From NCBI GenBank assembly GCA_050633265.1, contig JBOEGE010000010.1, positions 1 to 64,000 on the forward strand: a stretch of DNA of 64,000 nucleotides, read 5' to 3'. Position 1 is the stretch's first letter, and each line of letters opens with the position of its first letter. The notes beneath the pieces are model-generated. The model saw only the letters and a program-made list of their open reading frames with translations, had not been told where the DNA came from and ran no database searches. A program made the translations under genes and the position numbers. Shown piece after piece: positions 26,505 through 35,091 of the stretch. The stretch is from JBLHZY01 sp050633265 (GTDB lineage: Bacteria > Pseudomonadota > Alphaproteobacteria > Rhodobacterales > Rhodobacteraceae).

Positions 26505-27620
26505 TTACAGTGTGTCTGGGTCGATCTTGGAATAGACTTCGGCGTTCAGAACATCGGTAAATTTACCAACATCCATGCCGATGTCTTTTGAAAGTTCACT
26601 CCATTTCGCCAGCAATTCCGTGTATTTAGCAAGCAGCCCTTCGATATCTTCGACGCCAACAGCATTGGCCACTTCGATGATTTTGGCCTCTTGCTCTTGC
26701 AGGCGTTGATCCATGATGGCGGCAAAATCAGCGCCGCCTTGATGGAAGGTGATGCCCTCTTCAAGCGCTTTGGCTTTTACTTCGGCATCAATATCAAGCT
26801 GCGCTGTGATCGTTCCAACAGCGACCAATTCTGCCGCATTATCAATATGCGCTTTGCGTTCTCCCGAGGTCATACCCTCCCAAACATCGCGGTTGAGATA
26901 CATCAGAATGGGCGGGCCAGCCATGCCAAGCGGGAACTCGACCACATGTTTGGTGATGTCCATATAGCCATAGTTGCGCAGCCAGGCGAGCGAACCCATA
27001 ACGCAATCGACAACGCCGCGTTCAAGCGCCGAAGTGGCCTCTGCCGGGCTCATCGCAACCGGGGTCGCGCCGGCGATTTTCATGATCTCAACCCCGCCGC
27101 CAGAGGCGCGCACTTTGGTGCCGTTCAGATCCGCAACAGTTGCGATCTCGGGCTTGCACATCAGCAGGTAAGGCGTTGTGTTATAGCCGCCAAAAGCGAC
27201 CGCATTGTTGCGCTTATATTCGGCCTGGCAACCGGGGCAATTGAGCAGCATCAGCTCGTTCATCGCGCCTGCTGTCCCGATCACATCATTGCCCGCAACC
27301 GTGCGGGTAAAGATCGCATTTGTGGTGGGCAATTCGCGCGGGGTATAAGGCGCCATTGTTGTGCCCCCGTCGATCAGATTGCCTTTGACCGCATCAACAG
27401 TGCCCGGCCCGCTGGCAAGCTGGCCGCCGGGGACCAACGTCCAATCAATGCTGCCGCCAGTGGCCGCGCGCACATTGTCAAAAAAGTTCGGCAGGGTGAT
27501 GGCATTGGTCGAGGCATTGGCCCCCATCCAAGAGCCATAGACCAATTCTTTCGCCGCCAATGGTGCGGCGCAAAGGGCGATAGCGGCCGCAAAAGCCGCC
27601 CCGTAAAGTGAATGTTTCAT
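26505..27620 (-). CDS. dctP: TRAP transporter periplasmic binding protein (DctP)
   Basis: About 371 residues with a Sec signal peptide (cleavage near Ala-Ala-Pro-Leu-Ala-Ala) and a DctP-type body (FFDNVRAATGGSIDWTLVPGG, then LNGTKVRASGGGVEIMKIAG, in which the Arg of KVRA would bind the substrate carboxylate). The start at 27620 has AGGAGG upstream. Neighbouring aconitase X and FAD oxidoreductase genes suggest their substrate is what it imports. Confidence 0.93.
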   Translation of the reverse strand: MKHSLYGAAFAAAIALCAAPLAAKELVYGSWMGANASTNAITLPNFFDNVRAATGGSIDWTLVPGGQLASGPGTVDAVKGNLIDGGTTMAPYTPRELPTTNAIFTRTVAGNDVIGTAGAMNELMLLNCPGCQAEYKRNNAVAFGGYNTTPYLLMCKPEIATVADLNGTKVRASGGGVEIMKIAGATPVAMSPAEATSALERGVVDCVMGSLAWLRNYGYMDITKHVVEFPLGMAGPPILMYLNRDVWEGMTSGERKAHIDNAAELVAVGTITAQLDIDAEVKAKALEEGITFHQGGADFAAIMDQRLQEQEAKIIEVANAVGVEDIEGLLAKYTELLAKWSELSKDIGMDVGKFTDVLNAEVYSKIDPDTL

Positions 27621-27740
27621 GTGTCCTCCTCCAAGCAGCCAGCGCATGAAGTCGCGGCTGCCTTTAAATCCTAGCGGCGCTATTCCAGATCAAAACAGAT
27701 CGTTTGTTGGATAGATGCCTTCGCGATTTGGAAAAGGTGA

Positions 27741-27765
27741 CCGCCCCGACTGCGCGCCGGGGCGG
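27741..27765 (-). terminator. Rho-independent-like terminator after the IlvD-family gene
   Basis: CCGCCCCG (27741-27748) and CGGGGCGG (27758-27765) form a perfect 8-bp stem 9 bases after the stop of the leftward IlvD/Edd gene; read on the minus strand it is followed by TCACCTTTTCC. It separates that gene from the dctP promoter. Confidence 0.7.
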
Positions 27766-27774
27766 AAAAACTGT

Positions 27775-29472
27775 TTACTTGGGCCGGACCAGGATCGCAC
27801 CACGCGAAAGCGGCTGAACGGTCTCTTCATAGCTGGCCAAATAGCCACGCTGATTTGAAAGCTTCGCCTCTGGAAGCGCGGCGCGGCGCGCGGCAAATTC
27901 TGCCTCCGAAAGCTCTGCATCAATCCTGCGGGCGAGCACATCAATCGTGATCATATCGCCATCCTCAATCAGCCCAAGCGGGCCGCCGCCATGGGCCTCG
28001 GGCGTGACCTCGCCAACGACCAGCCCCTTGTTGACCAACCCAGAGAGCTGCCCATCGGTCACAACCGCCACATCCTCGCCAAGGCCTGCACCTTCAACAG
28101 CAAAAACAACCCGCGAGGCCATGCCCATGCCGGGCCCGCCCTTAACGCCAAGACCGCGCAGAACCAGCACATCTCCGGCTTTGATCTTGCCCTCTTTCAG
28201 CCCGTCAATCGCCGAGATCGGATTGTCAAAACAGATCGCCGGCCCGCTGACCTTGAGCTTGCGATCATAGCGCAGGCCCAGTTTGATGATCGCCGTTTCA
28301 GGCGCAAGATTGCCGCGCACGATCACAATGGCGGGCTTGTCCGACAGAGGCGCTGCGGCGGATTTCACCGTATCATTGGGCGGGGTGTAATCGGCCAGAA
28401 GATCGCCCAAAGTGCCGCCCGCGACGCTGCGCGCATCAAGCCGCGTTCGATCCCCGAGCTGTTTGAGAATCGCGCGCGCGCCGCCGCCATCTTCGAATTC
28501 TTCGATGCTTGTCTCGCCATTGGGCCGCACAGCAACCAGCACGGGCGAACTCTCCATCAGCTTTTCATACATGCCGTAAACGTCGATATCTGTGTCGGCT
28601 TCCGTGGCGATCGCTTGCAGGTGTTTGACCGTGTTGATCGAGCCAGAGACCGCGAAAATCGAGCGCACCGCGTTTTCAAAGGCCGCCTCCGTGAGAATAT
28701 CGCGCGGGCGCAAATCTTCCCAAACCATATCAACGATCCGCTTGCCCGCATCCGCTGCCTGGACCAGCATTTTAGGCCCAGAGGCGCGCACAGGCGCATG
28801 GCCCGGCAAGGTCATCCCCAAGGCTTCGCAGACTGTATGCATCGAATTTGCCGTGCCCATGCCCGAGCAAACGCCCGAAGAGCCGATGGCGTTTTCGCTC
28901 ATCTCACGCAGGCGTTCCAAAGTGATCGCGCCCATAGCATGATGCCCGGCGCCAAGGAATACTTCTTCAATATCAACATGTTCGTCGCCGATATGGCCGC
29001 TGCTCTGATAGCCGCAAATCACAAAGATCGTCGGAATATTGAGCCGCGCTGCCGCCATCAACTGGCCCGGCCCGGTTTTATCACAGGAGACAAGGCAGAT
29101 CATCCCATCAAGCTGTGCGCCCTCAACCTGGACCTCAATATCATTGGTAATCAGATCGCGCGCCGGCAGGATATATTTGCCCGCATTGCCCGCGCTATGG
29201 ATGAAATCGCTTGGTGCCGCGGTGCGCACTTCAAAGGGCAAGCCCCCCGCTTCGCGCACAGCATCCTTGACGACCGCGGCCACGGCATCAAGATGATTAA
29301 AGCAGATCGCCAGTTCAGAGGAGGTATTGATCACCGCGATTTTCGGCTTCTCCATATCCTCATCCGTAAGGCCCATCGCGCGCCACTGCGCCCGGCGCAC
29401 AGCCCAAAATGATGTGCCAATGTCAAAGTTGCTGCGCAATTTGATTGCGTTGCTCTTTCGGTTTTCTGTCAT
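27775..29472 (-). CDS. IlvD/Edd-family dehydratase (probably a sugar-acid or dihydroxy-acid dehydratase)
   Basis: The 565-residue protein has the family's cluster ligands in SCDKTGPG and CSGMGTANSM and the C-terminal GLGVKGGPGMGMASR and TDGQLSG segments. The family includes dihydroxy-acid dehydratase, phosphogluconate dehydratase and arabonate/xylonate dehydratases. Its place opposite an SDR and beside a dienelactone hydrolase, MarR and a TRAP transporter points to catabolism of a sugar acid rather than branched-chain amino acid synthesis. A palindromic element lies in its promoter. Confidence 0.88.
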   Translation of the reverse strand: MTENRKSNAIKLRSNFDIGTSFWAVRRAQWRAMGLTDEDMEKPKIAVINTSSELAICFNHLDAVAAVVKDAVREAGGLPFEVRTAAPSDFIHSAGNAGKYILPARDLITNDIEVQVEGAQLDGMICLVSCDKTGPGQLMAAARLNIPTIFVICGYQSSGHIGDEHVDIEEVFLGAGHHAMGAITLERLREMSENAIGSSGVCSGMGTANSMHTVCEALGMTLPGHAPVRASGPKMLVQAADAGKRIVDMVWEDLRPRDILTEAAFENAVRSIFAVSGSINTVKHLQAIATEADTDIDVYGMYEKLMESSPVLVAVRPNGETSIEEFEDGGGARAILKQLGDRTRLDARSVAGGTLGDLLADYTPPNDTVKSAAAPLSDKPAIVIVRGNLAPETAIIKLGLRYDRKLKVSGPAICFDNPISAIDGLKEGKIKAGDVLVLRGLGVKGGPGMGMASRVVFAVEGAGLGEDVAVVTDGQLSGLVNKGLVVGEVTPEAHGGGPLGLIEDGDMITIDVLARRIDAELSEAEFAARRAALPEAKLSNQRGYLASYEETVQPLSRGAILVRPK

Positions 29473-29519
29473 GGTCTCTCCCCTTTGACCTTGCCGGATG
29501 AATTCACTTGCTATAAAAT

Positions 29520-29547
29520 TTGACTATACAATTTATGACATGTCAAC
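29520..29547. promoter_or_regulatory. Shared regulatory element, copy 1 (ilvD-like / SDR divergent promoter)
   Basis: A 28-base element begins TTGAC and ends GTCAAC and contains the perfect palindrome TGACATGTCA (29536-29545). It matches the element upstream of the second dctP gene (34693-34720) at 20 of 28 positions with identical spacing. It lies between the divergent dehydratase and SDR genes, 15 bases before the SDR start. The MarR gene in the same cluster is the most likely regulator. Confidence 0.6.
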
Positions 29548-29561
29548 AATAGGGAATCCCC

Positions 29562-30398
29562 ATGAGCGAAACATCCCCCTCCGCGCGGCTTGAAAGCTTG
29601 TTCAATGTCGCTGGTCTTTCGGTTGTTATCACAGGCGGGGCCAGTGGCATTGGGCTCGGGTTTGCCCGCGCGATGGTTGAGAATGGCGCATTGGTCGCGC
29701 TGTTTGATCTGGATGCGGATGCGCTAAGCGCGGCGCAAAAGGCGCTTGGCGACGATGTGCTGGCGCTTTGCGTTGATGCAACAGATGCCGATAGTTTGAA
29801 GGCGGGTTTTGCCGAGGTCGTTGCGGCGCGCGGCGGGCTTGATGTTGTCTTTGCCAATGCGGGGATCAGCGGCGGGCCGGGCTTTGCCGCGCCGGATGGC
29901 AGCCGCCCAGAGGGGCGCGAGATTGAAGCGCTTGATCCGGCTCTGCTTGATCGGGTGCTTTCGGTCAATATCGGCGCGACCTTTCGCACAATCCAAGCTG
30001 CGGTCCCTCATCTGAAAAGGCGCGGCGGCGGGCGGATTATCGTAACAAGTTCCATCTCAGCGAGCATGACCGAGCTTTTGGTTGGGGCGCCCTATGTGGC
30101 CTCAAAGGGCGGCGTTGGGATGCTGGTGAAACAGGCCGCGCGCGAATTGGCGGCGCATCATATTCTCGTCAATGCGATCTCGCCCGGCCCGGTTGTAACC
30201 AATATCGGCGGCGGGCGGCTAAAAGAGGCCGAGACCCGCGCCCCATTCGAACGCGCCGCCCCTTTGGGCAAAATCGCCCGCACCGAGGATCTTTATGGGG
30301 CGGCACTTTTCTTTGCCTCTCCGGCCTCTGCGCATGTGACTGGCGCGGAAATCATCATCGACGGCGGGACCATGCTTGGCCCTGATCACCCCGCCTGA
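29562..30398 (+). CDS. Short-chain dehydrogenase/reductase
   Basis: The 278-residue protein has TGGASGIGLGFA near residue 25, NAGISGGPG, and an active-site region with SSISAS and a Tyr-Val-Ala-Ser-Lys (YVASK) catalytic pair. First gene of a plus-strand operon with a dienelactone hydrolase and MarR. It likely oxidises a hydroxyl of the sugar acid or polyol handled by the neighbouring dehydratase. Confidence 0.92.
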   Translation: MSETSPSARLESLFNVAGLSVVITGGASGIGLGFARAMVENGALVALFDLDADALSAAQKALGDDVLALCVDATDADSLKAGFAEVVAARGGLDVVFANAGISGGPGFAAPDGSRPEGREIEALDPALLDRVLSVNIGATFRTIQAAVPHLKRRGGGRIIVTSSISASMTELLVGAPYVASKGGVGMLVKQAARELAAHHILVNAISPGPVVTNIGGGRLKEAETRAPFERAAPLGKIARTEDLYGAALFFASPASAHVTGAEIIIDGGTMLGPDHPA

Positions 30399-30416
30399 CC
30401 ATAAAAGGACCAGCCA

Positions 30417-31094
30417 ATGACCACTCAAAAGATCACCGCCCCGGATGGGCATAAATTCTCGCTTTATTGCGCCATGCCCGAAGTGGCGCCGCGCGGCGCC
30501 ATTATCGTTTTGCAAGAAATTTTCGGGGTCAACAGCCATATCCGATCTGTCTGTGATCGGCTTGCGCAGCTTGGCTATGTTGCCGCCGCCCCTGCCCTGT
30601 TTGATCGCATTGAACGCGATTACGATACGGGCTATTCCCCCGAAGAGATTCAGGCCGGGCTGGCAATTATGAAAGCCTTTGATATGCGCGCCGCCGAGGC
30701 CGATCTTCGCGCAACGATTGATGTTTTGATGGCGCATGGGCCGGTGTCGATCATGGGGTTTTGCCTTGGTGGCTCGCTTGCCTACCGGATGGCCACGATT
30801 GATGATCGGGTGGCCTCTGCGGCCTGTTATTATGGTGGGCTGATTGAAGGCTTTGCCGATCAGGCGCCGCTCTGCCCTGTGGTGCTGCACTACGGCGCGC
30901 AAGACAAATCCATCAGCGCTCAAAACGTTGCCACTGTGCGCGCCAAACAGCCCGATCTGCCGATTTATGTCTATCCGGCGGGCCATGGATTCAATTGCGA
31001 TAGCCGGGGCGCATTCGATCCTTCTGCAGCAGCCATTGCATGGGCGCGCAGTTTGCGCATGATAGACCAAACCTCGATTAGGCCCGCGGGCTGA
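30417..31094 (+). CDS. Dienelactone hydrolase family protein
   Basis: The 225-residue alpha/beta hydrolase has the cysteine nucleophile in MGFCLGGSLAYRM and a C-terminal YPAGHGFNCD holding the catalytic histidine. An AAAGGA ribosome binding site precedes the ATG, 18 bases after the SDR stop. In sugar-acid pathways such enzymes open lactones or act on enol-esters; substrate unknown here. Confidence 0.9.
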   Translation: MTTQKITAPDGHKFSLYCAMPEVAPRGAIIVLQEIFGVNSHIRSVCDRLAQLGYVAAAPALFDRIERDYDTGYSPEEIQAGLAIMKAFDMRAAEADLRATIDVLMAHGPVSIMGFCLGGSLAYRMATIDDRVASAACYYGGLIEGFADQAPLCPVVLHYGAQDKSISAQNVATVRAKQPDLPIYVYPAGHGFNCDSRGAFDPSAAAIAWARSLRMIDQTSIRPAG

Positions 31095-31122
31095 TGCGAT
31101 CAAAAGACGGAGGCTAACGGCC

Positions 31123-31629
31123 GTGAAAGAAAAAACAATAAGCGCCGCGCAGGCACAGGAGATCAGCTTGCTGATTGATCACGGCGTGACCTTCCGCATG
31201 ACAGGGGTGGCCAATCGGCTCAACCGTTCGGCTTCGGCCTTTTATCGCAGCAGCTTTGGCATTGGCGTTCAGGAATGGCGGATGGTTTTGGTGCTTGGCA
31301 AGAATCCGGAGCTGACCGTTGGGGATGCGGCGATGGCCGCGGATCTTGATACAGCTTCGGCCAGCCGGGCGCTCAAATCCCTGAAAGACACCGGATTTGT
31401 CACCCTTGAGATGACAACAAGCCGGGGCCGCGCGACCCTTGCGCGCCTCACAGCTGAGGGGCGCGCGCTGCATAAAAAGCTTGCTGCGGCCGGGGCCATT
31501 CGCGCCGCCAAAATAACCGAAGGCTTGGCGCCCGAAGAGCTGACCCAGCTCTATGCGCTGCTTGGCCGGATCAAGAAAAATGCCGATGCGCTTATTCAGG
31601 ATCAAACGCAGGCCGGGCAAAAACCCTAG
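31123..31629 (+). CDS. MarR-family transcriptional regulator
   Basis: The 168-residue protein begins at GTG with GGAGG 8 bases upstream. It has the MarR winged helix (VGDAAMAADLDTASASRALKSL, then a TSRGRATLARLTAEG wing). Being third in an operon with SDR and hydrolase, and lying between two transcription units that share a TTGRCATGTCAA-like palindrome, it is the best candidate for their repressor. Confidence 0.9.
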   Translation: MKEKTISAAQAQEISLLIDHGVTFRMTGVANRLNRSASAFYRSSFGIGVQEWRMVLVLGKNPELTVGDAAMAADLDTASASRALKSLKDTGFVTLEMTTSRGRATLARLTAEGRALHKKLAAAGAIRAAKITEGLAPEELTQLYALLGRIKKNADALIQDQTQAGQKP

Positions 31630-31654
31630 CCTGCGCCGCCTGCCCGCCGCGGCC

Positions 31655-32959
31655 CTAAGGCAGAAGCGCCAGAGCAATCACTGGAAACGCAATCACCAGC
31701 GCCAACCGCACAATATCCGCGATCAAGAACGGCACGATGCCGCGATAGATCGTGCGCAGCGATATGTCCGGCGCGACCCCATTGATCACAAAAACATTCA
31801 TCCCGATGGGCGGCGTGATCATCCCAATCTCGATCACCATCACCAGAACAATGCCCCACCAGATCGGATCAAATCCGAGCCCGATGATCAGCGGAAAAAC
31901 GAACGGTGTTGTCAGGATCATCGCTGCGATCGCATCAAACACCGCCCCCAGAAAGAGATACATCAGCATCAGCAAGCCAATCACAACATAGGGGCTGAAA
32001 TTGGCCGCTTCGACCTGCGCCACGATGGCTTGCGGCGCTTGGGTCAGGGTAAGGAAATAACTAAACAGTGAGGCGCCAACCACCATCAAAAAGATCATCG
32101 CCGTGCTTTGCGCAGTCTCAACCGCGACAACCTCAAGCGCCTTGCGCCACATCGCGCGCGGGTGGCGTGCCAAGAAAAACAGCAGCGTCAGCGCCACCCC
32201 AACAGAGGCCGCCTCGATCACTGTAAACAAGCCCGCATAAAGCCCGCCAACCACGAGCGCGATAACAACAATTGCACGCCAGGCGTTGATCATTGCACGC
32301 AGCCGCTGGTTCCAGCTTTGCGCTTTGGCCGAGGGCGCGGATTTGGGATTGATCCAAGTGGTAACAAGGATGGCCGCGCAATAAAGCACAATGGCCAGAA
32401 GGCCAGGAAGGATGCCCGCAAGGAAGAGATCAAGCACGAACTGCTCGGTCAAAACGGCATAGATCACCATCACGATCGAAGGCGGGATCAGAATGCCCAA
32501 TGTGCCGCCGCTGGCAATCGCCCCAACGGCCAATTCCGGCGCATATCCGCGCGCCCGCATCTCAGGCAATGCCACCCGCCCCATCGTTGCAGCCGTTGCG
32601 ACAGAGGATCCGCACAGCGCGCCAAAGCCGCCGCAGCCAAGCACTGTTCCCATCGCAAGCCCGCCGCGCATATGGCCGATCCAAGAGCTCGCAAGATTGT
32701 AAATATCGCCCGATATACCCGCCCTTGCGGCGAGCGACCCCATCAAGAGAAACAGCGGAATGGTGACCAAATCGCGGCTGGTGAAAGCGGCCAGAACCTC
32801 TGGCGCGACCGTGCCAAGTGCCGCCGGCAAGCTGACCTGAAGCGAGAACATCAAAATCCCCGTCGCGGCCATAGAGACGCCTACAGGCACATGCAAAACG
32901 ATCAAACCGATCATCACAGCCACCCCAAGAAGCAGCATCAGAACTGGTGCATCAAGCAT
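31655..32959 (-). CDS. dctM: TRAP transporter large permease (DctM), second system
   Basis: The 434-residue membrane protein has DctM motifs (CGSSVATAATMGRVALPEM, LIPPSIVMVIYAVL, ITPPIGMNVFVING). Its start overlaps the end of the small-permease gene by 8 bases. Convergent with the MarR gene. The system probably imports the substrate of the IlvD/SDR/hydrolase enzymes. Confidence 0.94.
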   Translation of the reverse strand: MLDAPVLMLLLGVAVMIGLIVLHVPVGVSMAATGILMFSLQVSLPAALGTVAPEVLAAFTSRDLVTIPLFLLMGSLAARAGISGDIYNLASSWIGHMRGGLAMGTVLGCGGFGALCGSSVATAATMGRVALPEMRARGYAPELAVGAIASGGTLGILIPPSIVMVIYAVLTEQFVLDLFLAGILPGLLAIVLYCAAILVTTWINPKSAPSAKAQSWNQRLRAMINAWRAIVVIALVVGGLYAGLFTVIEAASVGVALTLLFFLARHPRAMWRKALEVVAVETAQSTAMIFLMVVGASLFSYFLTLTQAPQAIVAQVEAANFSPYVVIGLLMLMYLFLGAVFDAIAAMILTTPFVFPLIIGLGFDPIWWGIVLVMVIEIGMITPPIGMNVFVINGVAPDISLRTIYRGIVPFLIADIVRLALVIAFPVIALALLP

Positions 32960-33470
32960 CCGCTGTTCCTTTCTGCGAGAGGTGCCAACAACGGGCGATC
33001 TGGATCACCGCAGAGATGGTCATCAGCGCCGAGACAGCCGCCCAAGCGGGTGCTACGGGCCATTTTAATGTCAAAGTGGCATAGCCCGCAGCCCAATCGG
33101 TTTGGGCCCGCAGGCCAACTTTCCAAGCGAAAAGGATCAACAAGGCGGCAAGCAAAATCTGCCCGATCAGATCAAGCACAAAAGCGATCCGAGGCCCAAC
33201 AAGCCCGGATAAAAACCGCACAACAATCATCGAACCGCTTTGCAACGCCACAGGAAAACAACACGCAATTGCAACAGGATAGCTAAGCTCGGCCACGTCA
33301 GAAACCCATGATTGCGGTTGCGAAAGCAGCCAGCGCATCAACACGTCAATAACCGTTAGGCCAACATTACCAAGCAGAATGGCAATCCCCAAAAGCGCAA
33401 GCGCACCGCCAAAGGCATTGCCTGCATGGGGCGGCATTTCGCCCGGGCTTTGATCAGGAATTGTTGTCAT
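32952..33470 (-). CDS. dctQ: TRAP transporter small permease (DctQ), second system
   Basis: About 172 residues with four membrane segments and a polar, proline-rich N-terminus. The ATG at 33470 has AAGGAGAG upstream, preferable to the frame start at 33485. It shares little with the DctQ at 25897-26430 beyond topology, so the two TRAP systems are not a recent duplication. Confidence 0.9.
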   Translation of the reverse strand: MTTIPDQSPGEMPPHAGNAFGGALALLGIAILLGNVGLTVIDVLMRWLLSQPQSWVSDVAELSYPVAIACCFPVALQSGSMIVVRFLSGLVGPRIAFVLDLIGQILLAALLILFAWKVGLRAQTDWAAGYATLTLKWPVAPAWAAVSALMTISAVIQIARCWHLSQKGTADA

Positions 33471-33562
33471 GGGTCTCTCCTTCATGGGCCGCCTTCAAGC
33501 GGGCGCATGTTTCGTTCTATTCGGCCCCGGGCACGCCTTTTTGCGGCCCCAGCTTGATGCGC

Positions 33563-33592
33563 AAAACGGCCCCAGCGCGCATGCCGGGGCCG
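33563..33592 (-). terminator. Hairpin with T-run between dctP and dctQ (attenuator)
   Basis: CGGCCCC (33567-33573) pairs with GGGGCCG (33586-33592); read on the minus strand the 7-bp stem is followed by TTTTGCG. It lies 21 bases after the dctP stop, and the rest of the operon continues downstream, so it probably tunes the binding protein to permease ratio. Confidence 0.65.
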
Positions 33593-33613
33593 AATATCTC
33601 GCGCTGTCTTAGA

Positions 33614-34648
33614 TCACTTGGCGCTCATGGCACCGGCAGCAAAGGCATCCAGAACGGCTTGGCGATTTTCGCCTTCGCCGACCCATTCCGCAACAACATC
33701 CTTAAGTGCTGCATCAACCGTTGCTGTGTCCTGTGCCGAGAAGCTTACAGCCGTATGCCCATCGGCCAGATACTCGCTGCGATAGCTGTCGATCGCATCG
33801 TCAAAGGCTTGGCCGCCAGCCTGGGCATAAACACGCCCGCCATTGTTGATCAGCGCGTCCTTGGCGGCTTGGGGCAGTTTGTCAAAGCTCTTTTGGTTGA
33901 TCGGCAGGATCAGCGCGAGGCGGCCGAAATCGACCTCGAGGTGATTTTCTGCCAAGCGATCAACGCGGAATTCGCGAATGCCAACCCAATCCATCAGCGT
34001 GCCATCGAGCAAGTTGCGGCTGAGCCCTTCTGCAATTTCCGGCCCCGAGATATTGCCGATCACAGCGCCGCCAAGCTTTTCAACTGCGCTGGATTGGATC
34101 GAGCCCGCCGCGCGGATTTTGAGGCCGGCAAGATCATCCAAAGTCGTGACCGGTGTTTTGGTGTGCATGATGTTTTGCGCTGTGGTCACAACACCCAAGA
34201 TTTTCACCCCTTCAGGCGCAGGCAACAGCCCTTGATCGAAGGCTTCCCAAGCCCCAACCGAAGCGGCCGCCGTTGTCTTGGCGATGTTTGGCAGCTGGGT
34301 GACGTTATATTCTTCAAACGCGCCGGGCGTATACGCGGGCAGGACAACGGCGATATCCGTCGCGCCGGATTGCACCAAGCTGAGCTGTTGCGCCGGGGCG
34401 CGGCCCAATGTTCCGCCGGGGAAGAAATCGAATTTCAGCGTGCCTTTGGAATCGGCCTCGACCTTTGCCAAATAAGGCTGAACGACCGCCACGTTAAGGA
34501 ACCCTTGCGCAGGGATGAAGCTCGCAACCCGCAGGGTCACGGCCTCTTGCGCAACGCTTGGTGCAGCGATCATGGCCGCCCCAAATGCCGTGGCAAGTGT
34601 TAGCGGTTTCAAAGCGCGTGCAACGCCGGTGAATGTAAATGGTGTCAT
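33614..34648 (-). CDS. dctP: TRAP transporter periplasmic binding protein (DctP), second system
   Basis: About 344 residues with a Sec signal peptide (cleavage near APSVAQ) and the DctP body (FFPGGTLGRAPAQQLSLV, DDLAGLKIRAAGSIQSSAVEKLGG with the substrate-contacting Arg). The ATG at 34648 has GGGAGGA upstream. Its promoter carries the element shared with the dehydratase/SDR promoter, linking transport to that pathway. Confidence 0.93.
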   Translation of the reverse strand: MTPFTFTGVARALKPLTLATAFGAAMIAAPSVAQEAVTLRVASFIPAQGFLNVAVVQPYLAKVEADSKGTLKFDFFPGGTLGRAPAQQLSLVQSGATDIAVVLPAYTPGAFEEYNVTQLPNIAKTTAAASVGAWEAFDQGLLPAPEGVKILGVVTTAQNIMHTKTPVTTLDDLAGLKIRAAGSIQSSAVEKLGGAVIGNISGPEIAEGLSRNLLDGTLMDWVGIREFRVDRLAENHLEVDFGRLALILPINQKSFDKLPQAAKDALINNGGRVYAQAGGQAFDDAIDSYRSEYLADGHTAVSFSAQDTATVDAALKDVVAEWVGEGENRQAVLDAFAAGAMSAK

Positions 34649-34692
34649 AGTATCCTCCCAAAAGCAGCATGAATTATCTGTGCGCCTATTTA

Positions 34693-34720
34693 TTGACTTA
34701 CCATTACTTGGCATGTCAAC
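34693..34720. promoter_or_regulatory. Shared regulatory element, copy 2 (dctP promoter)
   Basis: A 28-base element TTGAC...GTCAAC with the inner near-palindrome TTGGCATGTCAA (34708-34719), 45 bases upstream of the dctP start. Same spacing and 20 of 28 identical bases compared with 29520-29547. Confidence 0.6.
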
Positions 34721-35091
34721 AAAAAACTGACACAGCCACTTTCCAGCCTGTCTTTCGCGCGGGGTCCTGCCCCTCGAAAACGGCGTTCCGGCTTTGCCGC
34801 AGGCGGCTTGATCCTTGGGCCAGACACGCCCCCAAGTCTATCGCCCATAACCCATGGCGACAAATGATAACCCCGCAAAACAGTTCATTTTTCCTTAAAT
34901 TGTGAATGAATTCTGGGCCATTCAACATACGGTTTCCTCTGCCCGCGCCTCTTCCCAATCCTGCGGCCCCGCGCCCAAGCGCCCGCCCCGCGCCCATTTC
35001 CCTAGCGACGAAAGCCCAAATACCAGATAGTTAACCAAATATCCCCGCGCTACCGGGCCCCTCGCCTGCCCCACCCGACAAAGGACACCCT
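34721..35091. other. Intergenic region between TRAP operon and antiporter
   Basis: About 370 bases with no supported gene. It contains the back of the dctP promoter and the promoter of the antiporter; an AT-rich patch lies at about 34880-34935 and TCGCC (34841-34845) with GGCGA (34856-34860) form a small inverted repeat. The open frames here lack ribosome binding sites and family resemblance. Confidence 0.3.

Noticed and set aside
27991..29412. Plus-strand open frame of 473 codons opposite the IlvD-family gene
   Set aside because: Composition typical of antisense translation (Ala, Arg, His rich) and the IlvD gene has all its family motifs.
32108..33286. Plus-strand open frame of 392 codons opposite the second TRAP permeases
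   Set aside because: Arg, His, Gln-rich antisense composition; the TRAP genes on the other strand are unambiguous.
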